Assembly (NCBI GenBank): GCA_021787845.1
Contig: JAJYLH010000002.1
Coordinates: 124,001-188,000, forward strand
Length of the DNA stretch: 64,000 nt
DNA from: Myxococcales bacterium
GTDB lineage: Bacteria; Myxococcota; Myxococcia; Myxococcales; JAJYLH01
Reading direction: 5' to 3'
Position numbers and translations under genes: made by a program. The notes below the pieces were generated by a model. It searched no databases and was not told the DNA's origin. It saw only the letters and a list, made by a program, of their open reading frames with translations. Below are positions 43,593-51,877 of this stretch, piece by piece. Each line of letters begins with the position of its first letter. The first letter of the stretch is position 1.

Positions 43593-46500
43593 CTAGCCGC
43601 CGAACCGCTCGCGATCCGACTCCAGCCGCCGCTTCAACCGGTGGTAGATGCGCTGCGCCAGGGAGTCGATGGTGCCCTGGAGCGAGAGCGCATCCGTCTT
43701 CCCATGGCCCGAACGCGCCGGGGCCTCCTGCTTGCCCTTGGCGTGCGGCCTGTCGTGCCCCGCCGTCGCCAGGTCTTCCAGGCTCGGCGCTTGCGGCGCG
43801 ATGCCCGCCACCACCGTCATCTCCACGAGGCCGGCGCGGCTGCGGGTCGCGAGCTGAGCGGCAGCGTTCTTGGTCACCAGCTTCGCTTCGCCTTCCGGCG
43901 TCACCGCGACGTAGGCGAGGTCCTTCTCCCGCACCGAGCCCAGCTCGAGCGGTGCCGCCGACGGCTTCGCCCCGATCGTCGCGTACCCACTCGCGGCATC
44001 CGGCGCGGCCGCCCCGTTCGACGCCGGGGAAAGGCGGGAACCGCCGCCGACCGGCGCGCTGGGCGCCGACGCTCCGTTCACCCGCGCCCCCCGGGCGGCG
44101 AACGCGGCCGGCGACGCGAGCGAGCTCGCCGGGGTCGCCGCGGCCGACGACACGGAGGGCAGGAGCCCTGCGGGCGACCAGCCCTCGGCCGGCGCGGGCG
44201 GCAGGTCACGCTTCTGGCTGACGAGCGCCGGCACTTCCGACGCCGAGGCGAGAACCGTCGGCGTCGAGCCAGCCGCGGTCTGAGGACGGGTCAGCCCCCA
44301 CCAGCGCGGCTCGGAAGGATAGAAGAAACGAAGCACCCCACTCCCGCCGGCCCGCCGCCGGAAGCTCGAACCGCCGGCCGAAGGCGCCCTCGCCCAGGTC
44401 GACCCGCTCGCAAGAGCCGCGGCGGACCCCGAAACGGCTCCGGGCGCTCCACCCCGACCGACGGCGGCGGTGGTGCCCGACCCGGTTCCGGACGCCGGGA
44501 ACGAGGTGGAGGCCGCCGGTCCTGGCGATCGGCTCGCCGGCTCGGCGCCTCCGGCCCCATCGCCCGTCCCGAGCCCTGCAAGAGCGCTCTCGCCCTGTGC
44601 AAGGGCTCTCGGCGCTCGAGACGAGGGAGCCGGTGTCACCACCGCCATCTCGGGCGCGCGACTCTCCAGCGGCACGCCAGCCCCCGCGCGCGACGCCGAT
44701 ACCGTCACCTTCGATCCGGGTGCGCCGGGAACCGCTCCGGGCCTCGCGGCGGGCGGCCGGTCTCCGATCGAACCCGGCCGGCCAAGCGCCGACGCGTGCC
44801 CGACGGCCCCCGGCCCTTGCGGGAAAGCTGGCGTCACCGCCGTCGCTCTCGACGCTGCGGCGCGCGAGACCATCCCGAACTCCGACCCGGGCGCGCGACC
44901 GTCCGGCGACGCCGGCTGGCCAGACGCCGTCTCGCCAAGCGTTCCCGGACCCCCGGCGACACCTGGCGCGGGCGAGGAAACAGGCGGCGTCACCACCGGC
45001 ATCTCGGGCGCGCGCGCGTCGAGCGGCACCTCGGACCCATCGCGCAGCGGCGCCACCGTGACCTGCGACTCCGCTCCTGGCGCCGCCAGCGTCTTCGCAC
45101 CAGGCGACCCTCGGTCGAAAATCCCGGGAGACGCGAGCCCGCTCGCCGCCGAATCCACCAGCCCCGGGGCGGCCGGCGCGACCACGGCGCCCCTCGCCGC
45201 CAGGTCCCCAGCCGATTCCGAGCTCGTGGCGCCGGGCGGCAGCGCCACCGTCTGGCGCCCGACCGACGCCGGACGCCCATCGAAAGCGCTCTCGCTTCCC
45301 GGCGCATCTCGATCCGCCACCGCCAACGCGACGGGAACCTCCTCCGGCGCCCGGTCCGCCAGTGCGTGCGCCGCGCCGGGCGCCATCCGCGCCTCGGCCA
45401 TTCGCACGTACAGCGGCACCCCGATGACGATCACTTCCCCGCCACCCTCCTCCGCGGCTCGCGCGGCGCTCGCGGGCGCGGGCTGATGCGCCGACAGGTG
45501 CACCTGCAAGAGCGGCAGCGCGGCCACCAGGCTCTCCGGCCCCCGGCCGCTCCCGCCAGCCGCGAGCGCCGAGGGGGCGCCGATGGTCGGACCGGTCGCC
45601 GAGAACAGAGGAACCGCTCCCGCCCCCGGCCGCGACCCGCTCAACGAGCCGAAGGAGCTCTCCTCACCGGGAGCGCTACCGTCCGGCGCGGGATGAACGA
45701 GGTCCGGAGCCTCGCCCTCCGAGAGACCCGACGTTCGGCCGGTCCCGGCTTCCGAACCGAAAGCACGATCGACGTGGGATTGGACGGAATCGGGCAGCGC
45801 CCGCTGCTCTCCGATCGCCGTGCTGCTCTGCCCGGCACCAGCGCTTCCGCTTGCCGGTAGCGTTCCCGAGTCACCCTCACGCGAGCTGTCGCCGATCACG
45901 GAGCCGACCGCGTCGTCCTTGGGCTTGGCGTGGGCGAACGGCGCATTCGAGATCGCCCAGTCGAGCCAAGCGAGAGCGCTCAAGCGGGCCGGCGCCGCCG
46001 CCGGAGCCATCGCCGTCGCGACCGCCGCCGGGAGCATCACCGCGGAGGCCGCCGGGGACCGGGCCGTCAACGTCAGATGACCGATCGCGTCGGCGGCGCC
46101 CTCGGCCGGGGCGCCCGCCGGGCGCGCGGTGACCAGGTTGCGCTGAACCGATCGATCGAGCGCGTCCGACAGGTCGCCCCCGACGCGCAAACCGCCCCTG
46201 GAAAATGGCGCCGCCAGGAAGGCGGGCGCGAGCCGTTCGGTCTGCACCTGGACGCTCGTCACCGCCGGCGCCGAATACCGAACGTCCACGAAGGCGCCGT
46301 CCGCGCCGGTCGGCGCGCTCACCAGCCGGCTCGGCGGCTCGAACGCGACATCCACCGAGGTGATGCGGTGCCCCTCGGCAGCAGCGGTCCGCTCGAGCCC
46401 GGTGTAGAGCGCCTGCAGCGTGGAAGCCGGGAACGCTCCCGCCAACGGCCACGGCTGACCGGCGCTGTCTTCCAGCACGGCCGCGGTCGAGCGCGCCTGG

Positions 46501-47888
46501 ACTTCTGGCACCGCGCGATCGGTCGCGCCGGTCTCCGACAGCGCCAGCGGCTCCCCGCTGGGCTCCCCCGCGCCGAGCGGCGTTCGCCCCGCGCCCAGCG
46601 CCCACCTGCCGCCCAGCGCCGCCAGCGAGAACCCCTCGAACGCACCCGTCTTCCCCAGCCCATCGAACGCGCCCCGTGCCATCCGTGACGCGGCCCGGTC
46701 GGCGTCGACCAGCGGCTGCCCACCCGCCTCGCGGCTCAACACCGTCACCGGCGTCTTCGGCATCGGCGGGTCGAGCCGCCCCCGCGCCTCGTCCCGCGCC
46801 CGCTCGCGCCAGCGTCGCGCCTGCTCCAAGGCCCGCTCGACCCACTCCGGGCGCGCGCTCGCCACGCCCTCGGCCGCGGGAACAATCCAGAAGCCGCGGC
46901 CGCGCGGCCGCTCGTCGAACAGGTCCCGCGCCCACTTGGGCACGAAGCTTCCCGCCCGCGCCCGCCGCTCGACCTCGGCGCTTCCCCGCGCCGCCGCCTC
47001 GCCCCGCGCGCCCAGGCCCGCGACCGGTCGCTGCACGAGGGCCGTCACCGCTCCTGCTCTCACCGCGTAGGTCTGCCGCCCCAGCGCCACCGCGCTCGCC
47101 CCGGCCAGGGTCCGGCCGAGGTTCTCCCGAACCCTACCGCCCTCCGTGAGCGCTCCCGTCAACCGTTGCCAGAACGCCGCCGTCTGGCCGCCGACCACCT
47201 TGGTCTCGGTGCGATCGAGCACCAGGACCTGGGTCGCGGGTCCCTGGACCGCTGCCGCCGCAAGAGAGCGCACCTGCTTGGCCGCGTAGGTCACCGGGAA
47301 CGCGGAGGGCGGACGCGGGGTCGGCTCGAAGACGGACAGGCGCGAGGGCGCCGCCACCCGGGCGAGCGGCTCGACGCGGGGCGCGGGCGCCTGCGCGAGG
47401 GCCTGCGCGACGAGCCTCGCGTCCAACAGGCTCACCTTCCCCGACTGGCCGACCCAGTAGGCGCGGTCGCCTGGGTCCCGATGGACCGACGACGGTGTCC
47501 CCGAGGACGCCGGCAGCTCCGCCGCCTTCAGCCGGCTGGTCAGCTCCGGCGTGCGCTGGAGCACGAGGGAGCCCATCTCGGAGACGACCACGATCTCGTC
47601 GTCGTCCTCGACCACCAGATACTCGCGCTCGTCGAGGTCGACCTCCAGCACCGCCGGCGCGTGGTCGGAGGCGCCCATCGCGACCAGCTCGGCCTCGCGC
47701 TTCTCGAACGGCTGCTCCGCCGCGAAGAAGCGCTCGACCCAGTCGTCCGGGTCGTCCTTCTCCGGCGCGAAGGCGTGGTTCTTCGCCTTGAGCCGGGAGG
47801 CGAAGGCCTCGGCCCCGAGGCTCCCCGCCGGATGGCCGGGAAACCCCAGGTGTCGCGCGAAGATGCTGCCGAGCGTGAGCGCTTCCAT
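43593..47888 (-). CDS. 1431-residue Ala/Pro/Gly-rich protein of the injection-system locus
   Basis: Start ATG with GAGGATTTCG upstream. Residues 1-165 appear folded: SIFARHLGFPGHPAGSLGA, then PEKDDPDDWVERFFAAEQPF and EREYLVVEDDDEIVVVSEMG. The next 1100 residues are Ala/Pro/Gly/Ser-rich with patches of folded-looking sequence; a block containing (D/S)RAPEM(P/A)VVTP appears twice (near 963 and 1081). The last 30 residues (LSLQGTIDSLAQRIYHRLKRR and ERERF-type end) form an amphipathic helix reminiscent of C-termini seen in other eCIS proteins. No domain match is recognised. Its place between the second tube-type gene and the LysM gene makes it a structural, cargo or tape-measure candidate. Confidence 0.8.
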   Translation of the reverse strand: MEALTLGSIFARHLGFPGHPAGSLGAEAFASRLKAKNHAFAPEKDDPDDWVERFFAAEQPFEKREAELVAMGASDHAPAVLEVDLDEREYLVVEDDDEIVVVSEMGSLVLQRTPELTSRLKAAELPASSGTPSSVHRDPGDRAYWVGQSGKVSLLDARLVAQALAQAPAPRVEPLARVAAPSRLSVFEPTPRPPSAFPVTYAAKQVRSLAAAAVQGPATQVLVLDRTETKVVGGQTAAFWQRLTGALTEGGRVRENLGRTLAGASAVALGRQTYAVRAGAVTALVQRPVAGLGARGEAAARGSAEVERRARAGSFVPKWARDLFDERPRGRGFWIVPAAEGVASARPEWVERALEQARRWRERARDEARGRLDPPMPKTPVTVLSREAGGQPLVDADRAASRMARGAFDGLGKTGAFEGFSLAALGGRWALGAGRTPLGAGEPSGEPLALSETGATDRAVPEVQARSTAAVLEDSAGQPWPLAGAFPASTLQALYTGLERTAAAEGHRITSVDVAFEPPSRLVSAPTGADGAFVDVRYSAPAVTSVQVQTERLAPAFLAAPFSRGGLRVGGDLSDALDRSVQRNLVTARPAGAPAEGAADAIGHLTLTARSPAASAVMLPAAVATAMAPAAAPARLSALAWLDWAISNAPFAHAKPKDDAVGSVIGDSSREGDSGTLPASGSAGAGQSSTAIGEQRALPDSVQSHVDRAFGSEAGTGRTSGLSEGEAPDLVHPAPDGSAPGEESSFGSLSGSRPGAGAVPLFSATGPTIGAPSALAAGGSGRGPESLVAALPLLQVHLSAHQPAPASAARAAEEGGGEVIVIGVPLYVRMAEARMAPGAAHALADRAPEEVPVALAVADRDAPGSESAFDGRPASVGRQTVALPPGATSSESAGDLAARGAVVAPAAPGLVDSAASGLASPGIFDRGSPGAKTLAAPGAESQVTVAPLRDGSEVPLDARAPEMPVVTPPVSSPAPGVAGGPGTLGETASGQPASPDGRAPGSEFGMVSRAAASRATAVTPAFPQGPGAVGHASALGRPGSIGDRPPAARPGAVPGAPGSKVTVSASRAGAGVPLESRAPEMAVVTPAPSSRAPRALAQGESALAGLGTGDGAGGAEPASRSPGPAASTSFPASGTGSGTTAAVGRGGAPGAVSGSAAALASGSTWARAPSAGGSSFRRRAGGSGVLRFFYPSEPRWWGLTRPQTAAGSTPTVLASASEVPALVSQKRDLPPAPAEGWSPAGLLPSVSSAAATPASSLASPAAFAARGARVNGASAPSAPVGGGSRLSPASNGAAAPDAASGYATIGAKPSAAPLELGSVREKDLAYVAVTPEGEAKLVTKNAAAQLATRSRAGLVEMTVVAGIAPQAPSLEDLATAGHDRPHAKGKQEAPARSGHGKTDALSLQGTIDSLAQRIYHRLKRRLESDRERFGG

Positions 47889-47943
47889 CGAAATCCTCGC
47901 GAGCCGCGCTCGATAAGCGCCTCTGGAGCGGACCTGCCTAGCG

Positions 47944-48390
47944 TTAGCCCTTGTGGAGCTCGAGGCGCTGGGGCGCGAGCTCGAGCACCTCGACCGCCGC
48001 CTGGCTGGTCGTCGCCGCGTCGAACTCCGGCCCTTCCCAGCGCACCGGCCACGCGTCATAGCAGTTCCAGCGGGAGAGCTCCTGCCCAGCGTCGTCACAG
48101 ATGACGATGCTGACGTTGCGCCGCTTGACCTTGCCGGAGGCCTTGGTGATCTCGTCGCGCCACTTCCAGAGCGCGTCGGTGTTCACGAAGCCCTTGCGCA
48201 GGGTGATGTTGCCGACCTTGGTCTGGCCGATGAGCTTGTGGACCTGACTGTTGTCCCCGCCCTCGCCGTACTCGAAGATCTCGGTCTCCACCTTCAGGCC
48301 CGAACAGGCGCGAAAGGCGCCCGCCTGAACGCCTTCGATCTCGACGCGGAAGTTGAACGAGTGCAGATGGTCGTACGCCCTGGCTGGCAT
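47944..48390 (-). CDS. tube-type protein 2 (gp19/Afp5-like)
   Basis: 148 residues from an ATG with GGAGGACAG upstream. HSFNFRVEIEGVQAGAFRAC, then SGLKVETEIFEYGEGGDN, GNITLRKGFVNTDALWKW and WNCYDAWPVRWEGPEF are typical of phage-tail-region/T4 gp19 tube proteins. It follows sheath 2 and precedes the 1431-residue gene, the place of Afp5-like tube-initiator proteins. The 282 bases between it and sheath 2 hold no gene. Confidence 0.93.
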   Translation of the reverse strand: MPARAYDHLHSFNFRVEIEGVQAGAFRACSGLKVETEIFEYGEGGDNSQVHKLIGQTKVGNITLRKGFVNTDALWKWRDEITKASGKVKRRNVSIVICDDAGQELSRWNCYDAWPVRWEGPEFDAATTSQAAVEVLELAPQRLELHKG

Positions 48391-48672
48391 CGATTCTGTC
48401 CTCCGGCGAGGAAGGGTCCGTCGCCGCAACCCCTGGGAAACCCTCGCCCGCGCCACGAACCCGAAGGCCCGCGACGAGCGAGCAGACCGTCGAAAACCGC
48501 GGACGGTGGCTAGAGCGGCCCGGAGCTTACCACGTTTTTCGGAAAGTGGGGCGAGAGTTTTCGCACGACCGGCTCTCGGCCCGTGCCCGGCCCGCAAGCT
48601 CTGGATTCGAGCAATGATTCCGCGGGGTTGCACGATCGTCCGCGACAGGCTCCCGCCGACAGAGAACAGCGT

Positions 48673-49875
48673 TCACCCCGGTTGGGCGGGGGCAGCCGGC
48701 GCCGCCTCGGTCTTCTCGGCGGAAGCCTCCCGGGTCCACTGGTGGATGCGGACCACGATGAACTCGGCCGGCTTCACCGGGCTCACGCCGATCTCGACCG
48801 TCAGCTCGCCGGCGTCGCGGGCCTCGGGCGGGTTCGTCTCCTCGTCGCACTTGACGTAGTAGGCCTCTTCCGGGGCACTGCCGACGAGCGCGCCGCGCTG
48901 GTACTGCTGGAAGAGAAACGCCTCGATCGACCGAATCAGCGTCTTCCACAGGTCGGGGCCGTTGGGCTCGAAGACCACCCACTGGGCGAAGACCTCGATG
49001 CTCTTGCGCAGCATCAGGAAGAGGCGGCGGACGTTGATGTGGGTGAACGCCTGGTCCGAGCTCAAGGTGCGCGAGCCCCAGACCCTGAGGCCACGGGCGG
49101 GGAACGCGTGAATCGCGTTGATGCGGTGGTCGAAGAGGAAGTCGCGCTCGCGCTTGTGGACGAAGGTGTCGACGTCGACGATGTCTTGGAGCGGCAGGTT
49201 CGCCGGGGCCCGGTGGACCCCGGTCTCCTCGTCGACCCGCGCGAAGAGGCCGGCGACGTGGCCCGAGGGTGGAATCGGCGGGCCCGCTTCCTCGCCCACC
49301 CGCGTGACAATCCATGGATAGTATAGTGCGGCATACGAGGTGTCGAAGCGCTTCCGCCACTCGACAGCGGCGTCGAGGTCCATCTTGGGCGGCGTGTCGA
49401 GAATCGCGAACCGGTCGTGCATCCGCTCGCAATGGTCGATGAGCGCGCGCTGGACGGCGTGGACCTGGTCGAGCGACTCGAACCCCAGCTCCTTGCCGTA
49501 GCAGGCCATCAGATCCGGAGCGACCACCAGGTCGACGTCGTCGACCCGCTCGAGGACCCGTAGGCCCCGCTCGGCCTTGGCGCCGATGAAGTCGTCCGGG
49601 CTCACCGTCCGGCCGTCGTCCGGGTTGACGTTGACGACGTAGGCCTTGGTCCCGCCGTTCTCGAAGAAACCGCGCACCGCCTGGGCGGTGACACCGCCGT
49701 CGTTGCCGAAAATCGAGACGAAACGCTCGAAGGAGTCGACCTTGACCGGCCGGTGCGGCTCGCCCGTCGCCGTCCGCCCCACGAAAGCGCAGGTGCCCAT
49801 CGGCACCTCCGTCAGGGGGCGGAACCGCTCTCCCGCGCTTTCGATGTGGACGCCTGGCGTCTTGTACAGGCCCAT
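48673..49875 (-). CDS. contractile sheath protein 2
   Basis: 400 residues. The N-terminus (LYKTPGVHIESAGERFRPL) and the conserved C-terminal core (SRTLSSDQAFTHINVRRLFL, then QWVVFEPNGPDLWKTLIRSI, KCDEETNPPEARDAGELTVE and SPVKPAEFIVVRIHQ) are those of phage-type tail sheaths. It is related to but distinct from sheath 1, lacks the charged insert of sheath 1 and has a short Ala/Glu tail. eCIS of the Afp/PVC kind carry two or three sheath paralogues; the second usually forms the base or end layer. Confidence 0.96.
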   Translation of the reverse strand: MGLYKTPGVHIESAGERFRPLTEVPMGTCAFVGRTATGEPHRPVKVDSFERFVSIFGNDGGVTAQAVRGFFENGGTKAYVVNVNPDDGRTVSPDDFIGAKAERGLRVLERVDDVDLVVAPDLMACYGKELGFESLDQVHAVQRALIDHCERMHDRFAILDTPPKMDLDAAVEWRKRFDTSYAALYYPWIVTRVGEEAGPPIPPSGHVAGLFARVDEETGVHRAPANLPLQDIVDVDTFVHKRERDFLFDHRINAIHAFPARGLRVWGSRTLSSDQAFTHINVRRLFLMLRKSIEVFAQWVVFEPNGPDLWKTLIRSIEAFLFQQYQRGALVGSAPEEAYYVKCDEETNPPEARDAGELTVEIGVSPVKPAEFIVVRIHQWTREASAEKTEAAPAAPAQPG

Positions 49876-49912
49876 CGCTCTCGTCCTCGGGAAGCGCCGC
49901 CGAAAAGAGGAG

Positions 49913-50149
49913 CTACTGCGGCTTCTTCGAGGCCTCGTTGATCTTCTTGTTGATCTCCGAGACCTCCTTGATCCAGGTGTGCCGCTCCTGGTGTTCCATC
50001 TCCAGGATTTCGTCCAGCGGCCAGTGCAGGTGGTACGCGAGGTACGCTACCTCCCCGGTGAGCTTGTCCAGGGGGTAGCTTACGATTCCCCCACGGTGGC
50101 CGCCCCCGTTCCGATGTCGACCTGGAACTCCTGGCCGCAGGCGGGGCAC
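49913..50149 (-). CDS. small DUF6760-like injection-system protein
   Basis: Conserved part: SYPLDKLTGEVAYLAYHLHW, then PLDEILEMEHQERHTWIKEV and EINKKINEA, 55 residues that match small proteins always found next to tail-assembly proteins in eCIS loci. The start is unclear. Where homologues begin (position 50083) the codon is GTA, overlapping the TAA stop of the upstream gene as GTAA. The only in-frame ATG is at 50149, which adds 22 unusual residues and overlaps the upstream gene by 70 bases. The coordinates follow that ATG. Confidence 0.75.
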   Translation of the reverse strand: MPRLRPGVPGRHRNGGGHRGGIVSYPLDKLTGEVAYLAYHLHWPLDEILEMEHQERHTWIKEVSEINKKINEASKKPQ

Positions 50150-50466
50150 TTCGCCTGGACGTTCGCGGTCCCGGTCTCGTTGATTTGCCGATAGAATTCC
50201 TGCAAATAGGACAGGTCGGCGCTGAAGAGGGCCTCGACCACGCCCGGATTGATCTCGGCGTCCTCCAGCTCGCCGAGCCGGGTGATCACCCGCGACAGCA
50301 GGATGATCACGAGGTAGGCCCGATTGTTCTTCACCCGGAAGTCCTGGAGGGGGATGATCTCGTCCTTGGCGGTGGCGAGGCGCATGGTGCCCTTCTTGTG
50401 CAGCGTCCCCTCGCCGTCGACGTAGCCCTTCGGGAGCGTGAACTCGAACTCGGTCTTGAAGGCCAT
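50080..50466 (-). CDS. phage-tail-assembly-like protein
   Basis: 128 residues. FEFTLPKGYVDGEGTLHKKG, RLATAKDEIIPLQDFRVKNN and YLVIILLSRVITRLGELEDA are typical of the small tail-assembly protein of eCIS loci; the C-terminal CPAC pair suggests a metal-bound or redox pair. It overlaps the DUF6760-like gene and precedes sheath 2. A hairpin-rich leader (50467-50577) separates it from the divergent tube gene. Confidence 0.85.
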   Translation of the reverse strand: MAFKTEFEFTLPKGYVDGEGTLHKKGTMRLATAKDEIIPLQDFRVKNNRAYLVIILLSRVITRLGELEDAEINPGVVEALFSADLSYLQEFYRQINETGTANVQAKCPACGQEFQVDIGTGAATVGES

Positions 50467-50577
50467 GTCCTTTGTCGTCCTCTCAAGTAGGGGCGACGCC
50501 TCGAAAAAGGCATCGCCGAAGTTTGCGGCAGCCCCGCTCGAAAAACGAGGCGGTTTCGAAACGAGCGCGGCGGCATC

Positions 50578-51036
50578 TTAGCGCACGCGCTTGGGCGGGG
50601 AAGGGGGTTCTTCTTCGGGCTCGTCCGCCGCGGCCGCATAGCTCCAGCGCTCGACCGACAGCTCCAACTCGTCCACCGCGAACAGCTCGGCGTCCGAGAG
50701 CGGGGCGAGCCTGAGCTTGACCGGCCACGCCGCCTCGAACCGGTGACGCGCCACCGGCCGCCCGTCGTCGTCCAGCTCGACGAGCTGGACCTCCTTCGGC
50801 TCGACCGCGCCCTCCAGCGCCCGCGACAGCCACCGCGAGAGGTCCCGGGTGTTCGCGATGCCGTCCAAGAGCTTCGCCGGGGTGCGCAGGACCGCCGCCG
50901 CTCCCCCTTGGGTCTCCCCGGGAGCGCTCCTGGCCAGCACTTGCTCTCCGGGAGGGTCCATCGCGGCGAAGGCGCCCTGGACGAGCCCGTCCAGCTCGAG
51001 CCGAAAACGCCGGAACTTGAAGAGGTCGTCGGTCAC
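50578..51036 (-). CDS. divergent tube-type protein
   Basis: 152 residues. FRRFRLELDGLVQGAFAAMD at the start and DLSRWLSRALEGAVEPKEVQ, LVELDDDGRPVARHRFEAAW and ELFAVDELELSVERW follow the order of strands in gp19-like tube proteins, but sequence similarity to the two other tube proteins here is low. It has a Gly/Ala insert after residue 40 and a Pro/Glu/Arg tail. Probably a modified tube ring or end-ring protein. It lies just after the major tube gene, behind a strong hairpin. Confidence 0.75.
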   Translation of the reverse strand: MTDDLFKFRRFRLELDGLVQGAFAAMDPPGEQVLARSAPGETQGGAAAVLRTPAKLLDGIANTRDLSRWLSRALEGAVEPKEVQLVELDDDGRPVARHRFEAAWPVKLRLAPLSDAELFAVDELELSVERWSYAAAADEPEEEPPSPPKRVR

Positions 51037-51087
51037 TTGGGCGGCGACGGTAGCACGGAAGCGTCACGGCTCCTGGCCCCGAACGAA

Positions 51088-51119
51088 GAGCGGGCGCCCG
51101 GTTTCCCGGACGCCCGCTC
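51088..51119 (-). promoter_or_regulatory. strong stem-loop behind the tube gene
   Basis: GAGCGGGCG...CGCCCGCTC arms with an inner CCGG/CCGG pair and a TTTC loop, one mismatch in 14 pairs, located 22 bases after the tube stop on the transcribed strand. No T-run follows, so it is better read as an mRNA-stabilising or processing hairpin than as a terminator. Confidence 0.65.
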
Positions 51120-51140
51120 GACCTCAGGCGACGGTGGCCG

Positions 51141-51581
51141 CTAGGCCCGGTCGACGCGCTCCACGACGAACTCGATCTCCTCGACGATGTGCGTGTCGGA
51201 CTGCGAGTTGTGGTCCGGCATCTTGTGCCGGCACGGCCACGCCTCGAAGAAGTTGTGCCGCATGATCTCCTTGCCCTCGCGGTCGAGCACGATGATGGAG
51301 CCGCTCTTGCGCTCCGTCTTGCCCTCGATCACGTTCTTGAACCACTTGGTGATCGAGTCATCGGAGATCTGCCCGCGCTTCATGATGATGTTCTTGTACT
51401 TCACCTTGCCCGGGCGCTTGCGGGTGGTGGGGTTGTCGCCGTCCTTGTACTCGATGATCTCGACCTCGGTCTCCAGCCCCGAGATCTCCTTGAACCCGCC
51501 GACGATGACCCCGTCGATCTCGAGCTTGAAATTATGGGCGGGCAGGTAGTCGCCGTTGTGCTTGGTCCTCTGTCGAATCAT
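51141..51581 (-). CDS. major tube protein (gp19/Afp1-like)
   Basis: 146 residues from an ATG with GGAGGACGTG upstream. YLPAHNFKLEIDGVIVGGFK, SGLETEVEIIEYKDGDNPTT, KYKNIIMKRGQISDDSITKW and HNFFEAWPCRHKMPDHNS are the tube-protein pattern; these proteins stack as hexameric rings inside the sheath. Following sheath 1 and preceding the hairpin, it is the likely inner tube subunit of the main shaft. Confidence 0.95.
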   Translation of the reverse strand: MIRQRTKHNGDYLPAHNFKLEIDGVIVGGFKEISGLETEVEIIEYKDGDNPTTRKRPGKVKYKNIIMKRGQISDDSITKWFKNVIEGKTERKSGSIIVLDREGKEIMRHNFFEAWPCRHKMPDHNSQSDTHIVEEIEFVVERVDRA

Positions 51582-51806
51582 CACGTCCTCCGAAAGGGGC
51601 GCCGCTCCTCGTGGCGCCGGTGATGCGGGAGCCGGTCTCCTCCGAACCGCTCGGTGGCCCGGGCCTCGCAAGGGTCGAATTCAAGCGCGGGCGCACGGTA
51701 CCACGTGAGCCCTCGGGTTTTCCACCTCTTTTCGTTCTTTCGAATTGCTCAACGATTTCGAGCGCTTCCGCGCCAGAGAGAACGTCGTTCACCTCTTGCG
51801 GACGAC

Positions 51807-51849
51807 CGCGCCCCGGTCGACGGCCAAGTCGCCGTTCGGCCGGGGCGCG
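51807..51849 (-). promoter_or_regulatory. branched hairpin behind sheath 1
   Basis: Perfect 10-base arms CGCGCCCCGG (51807-51816) and CCGGGGCGCG (51840-51849) enclose an inner CGGC/GCCG stem. It sits 29 bases after the sheath 1 stop. No T-run follows. The rest of the 296-base gap to the tube gene holds an AT-richer stretch (51716-51765) that could contain a promoter, but no clear -35/-10 pair. Confidence 0.65.
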
Positions 51850-51877
51850 TGGAGGGCAGGAGCGGTTCTACTCTAAG

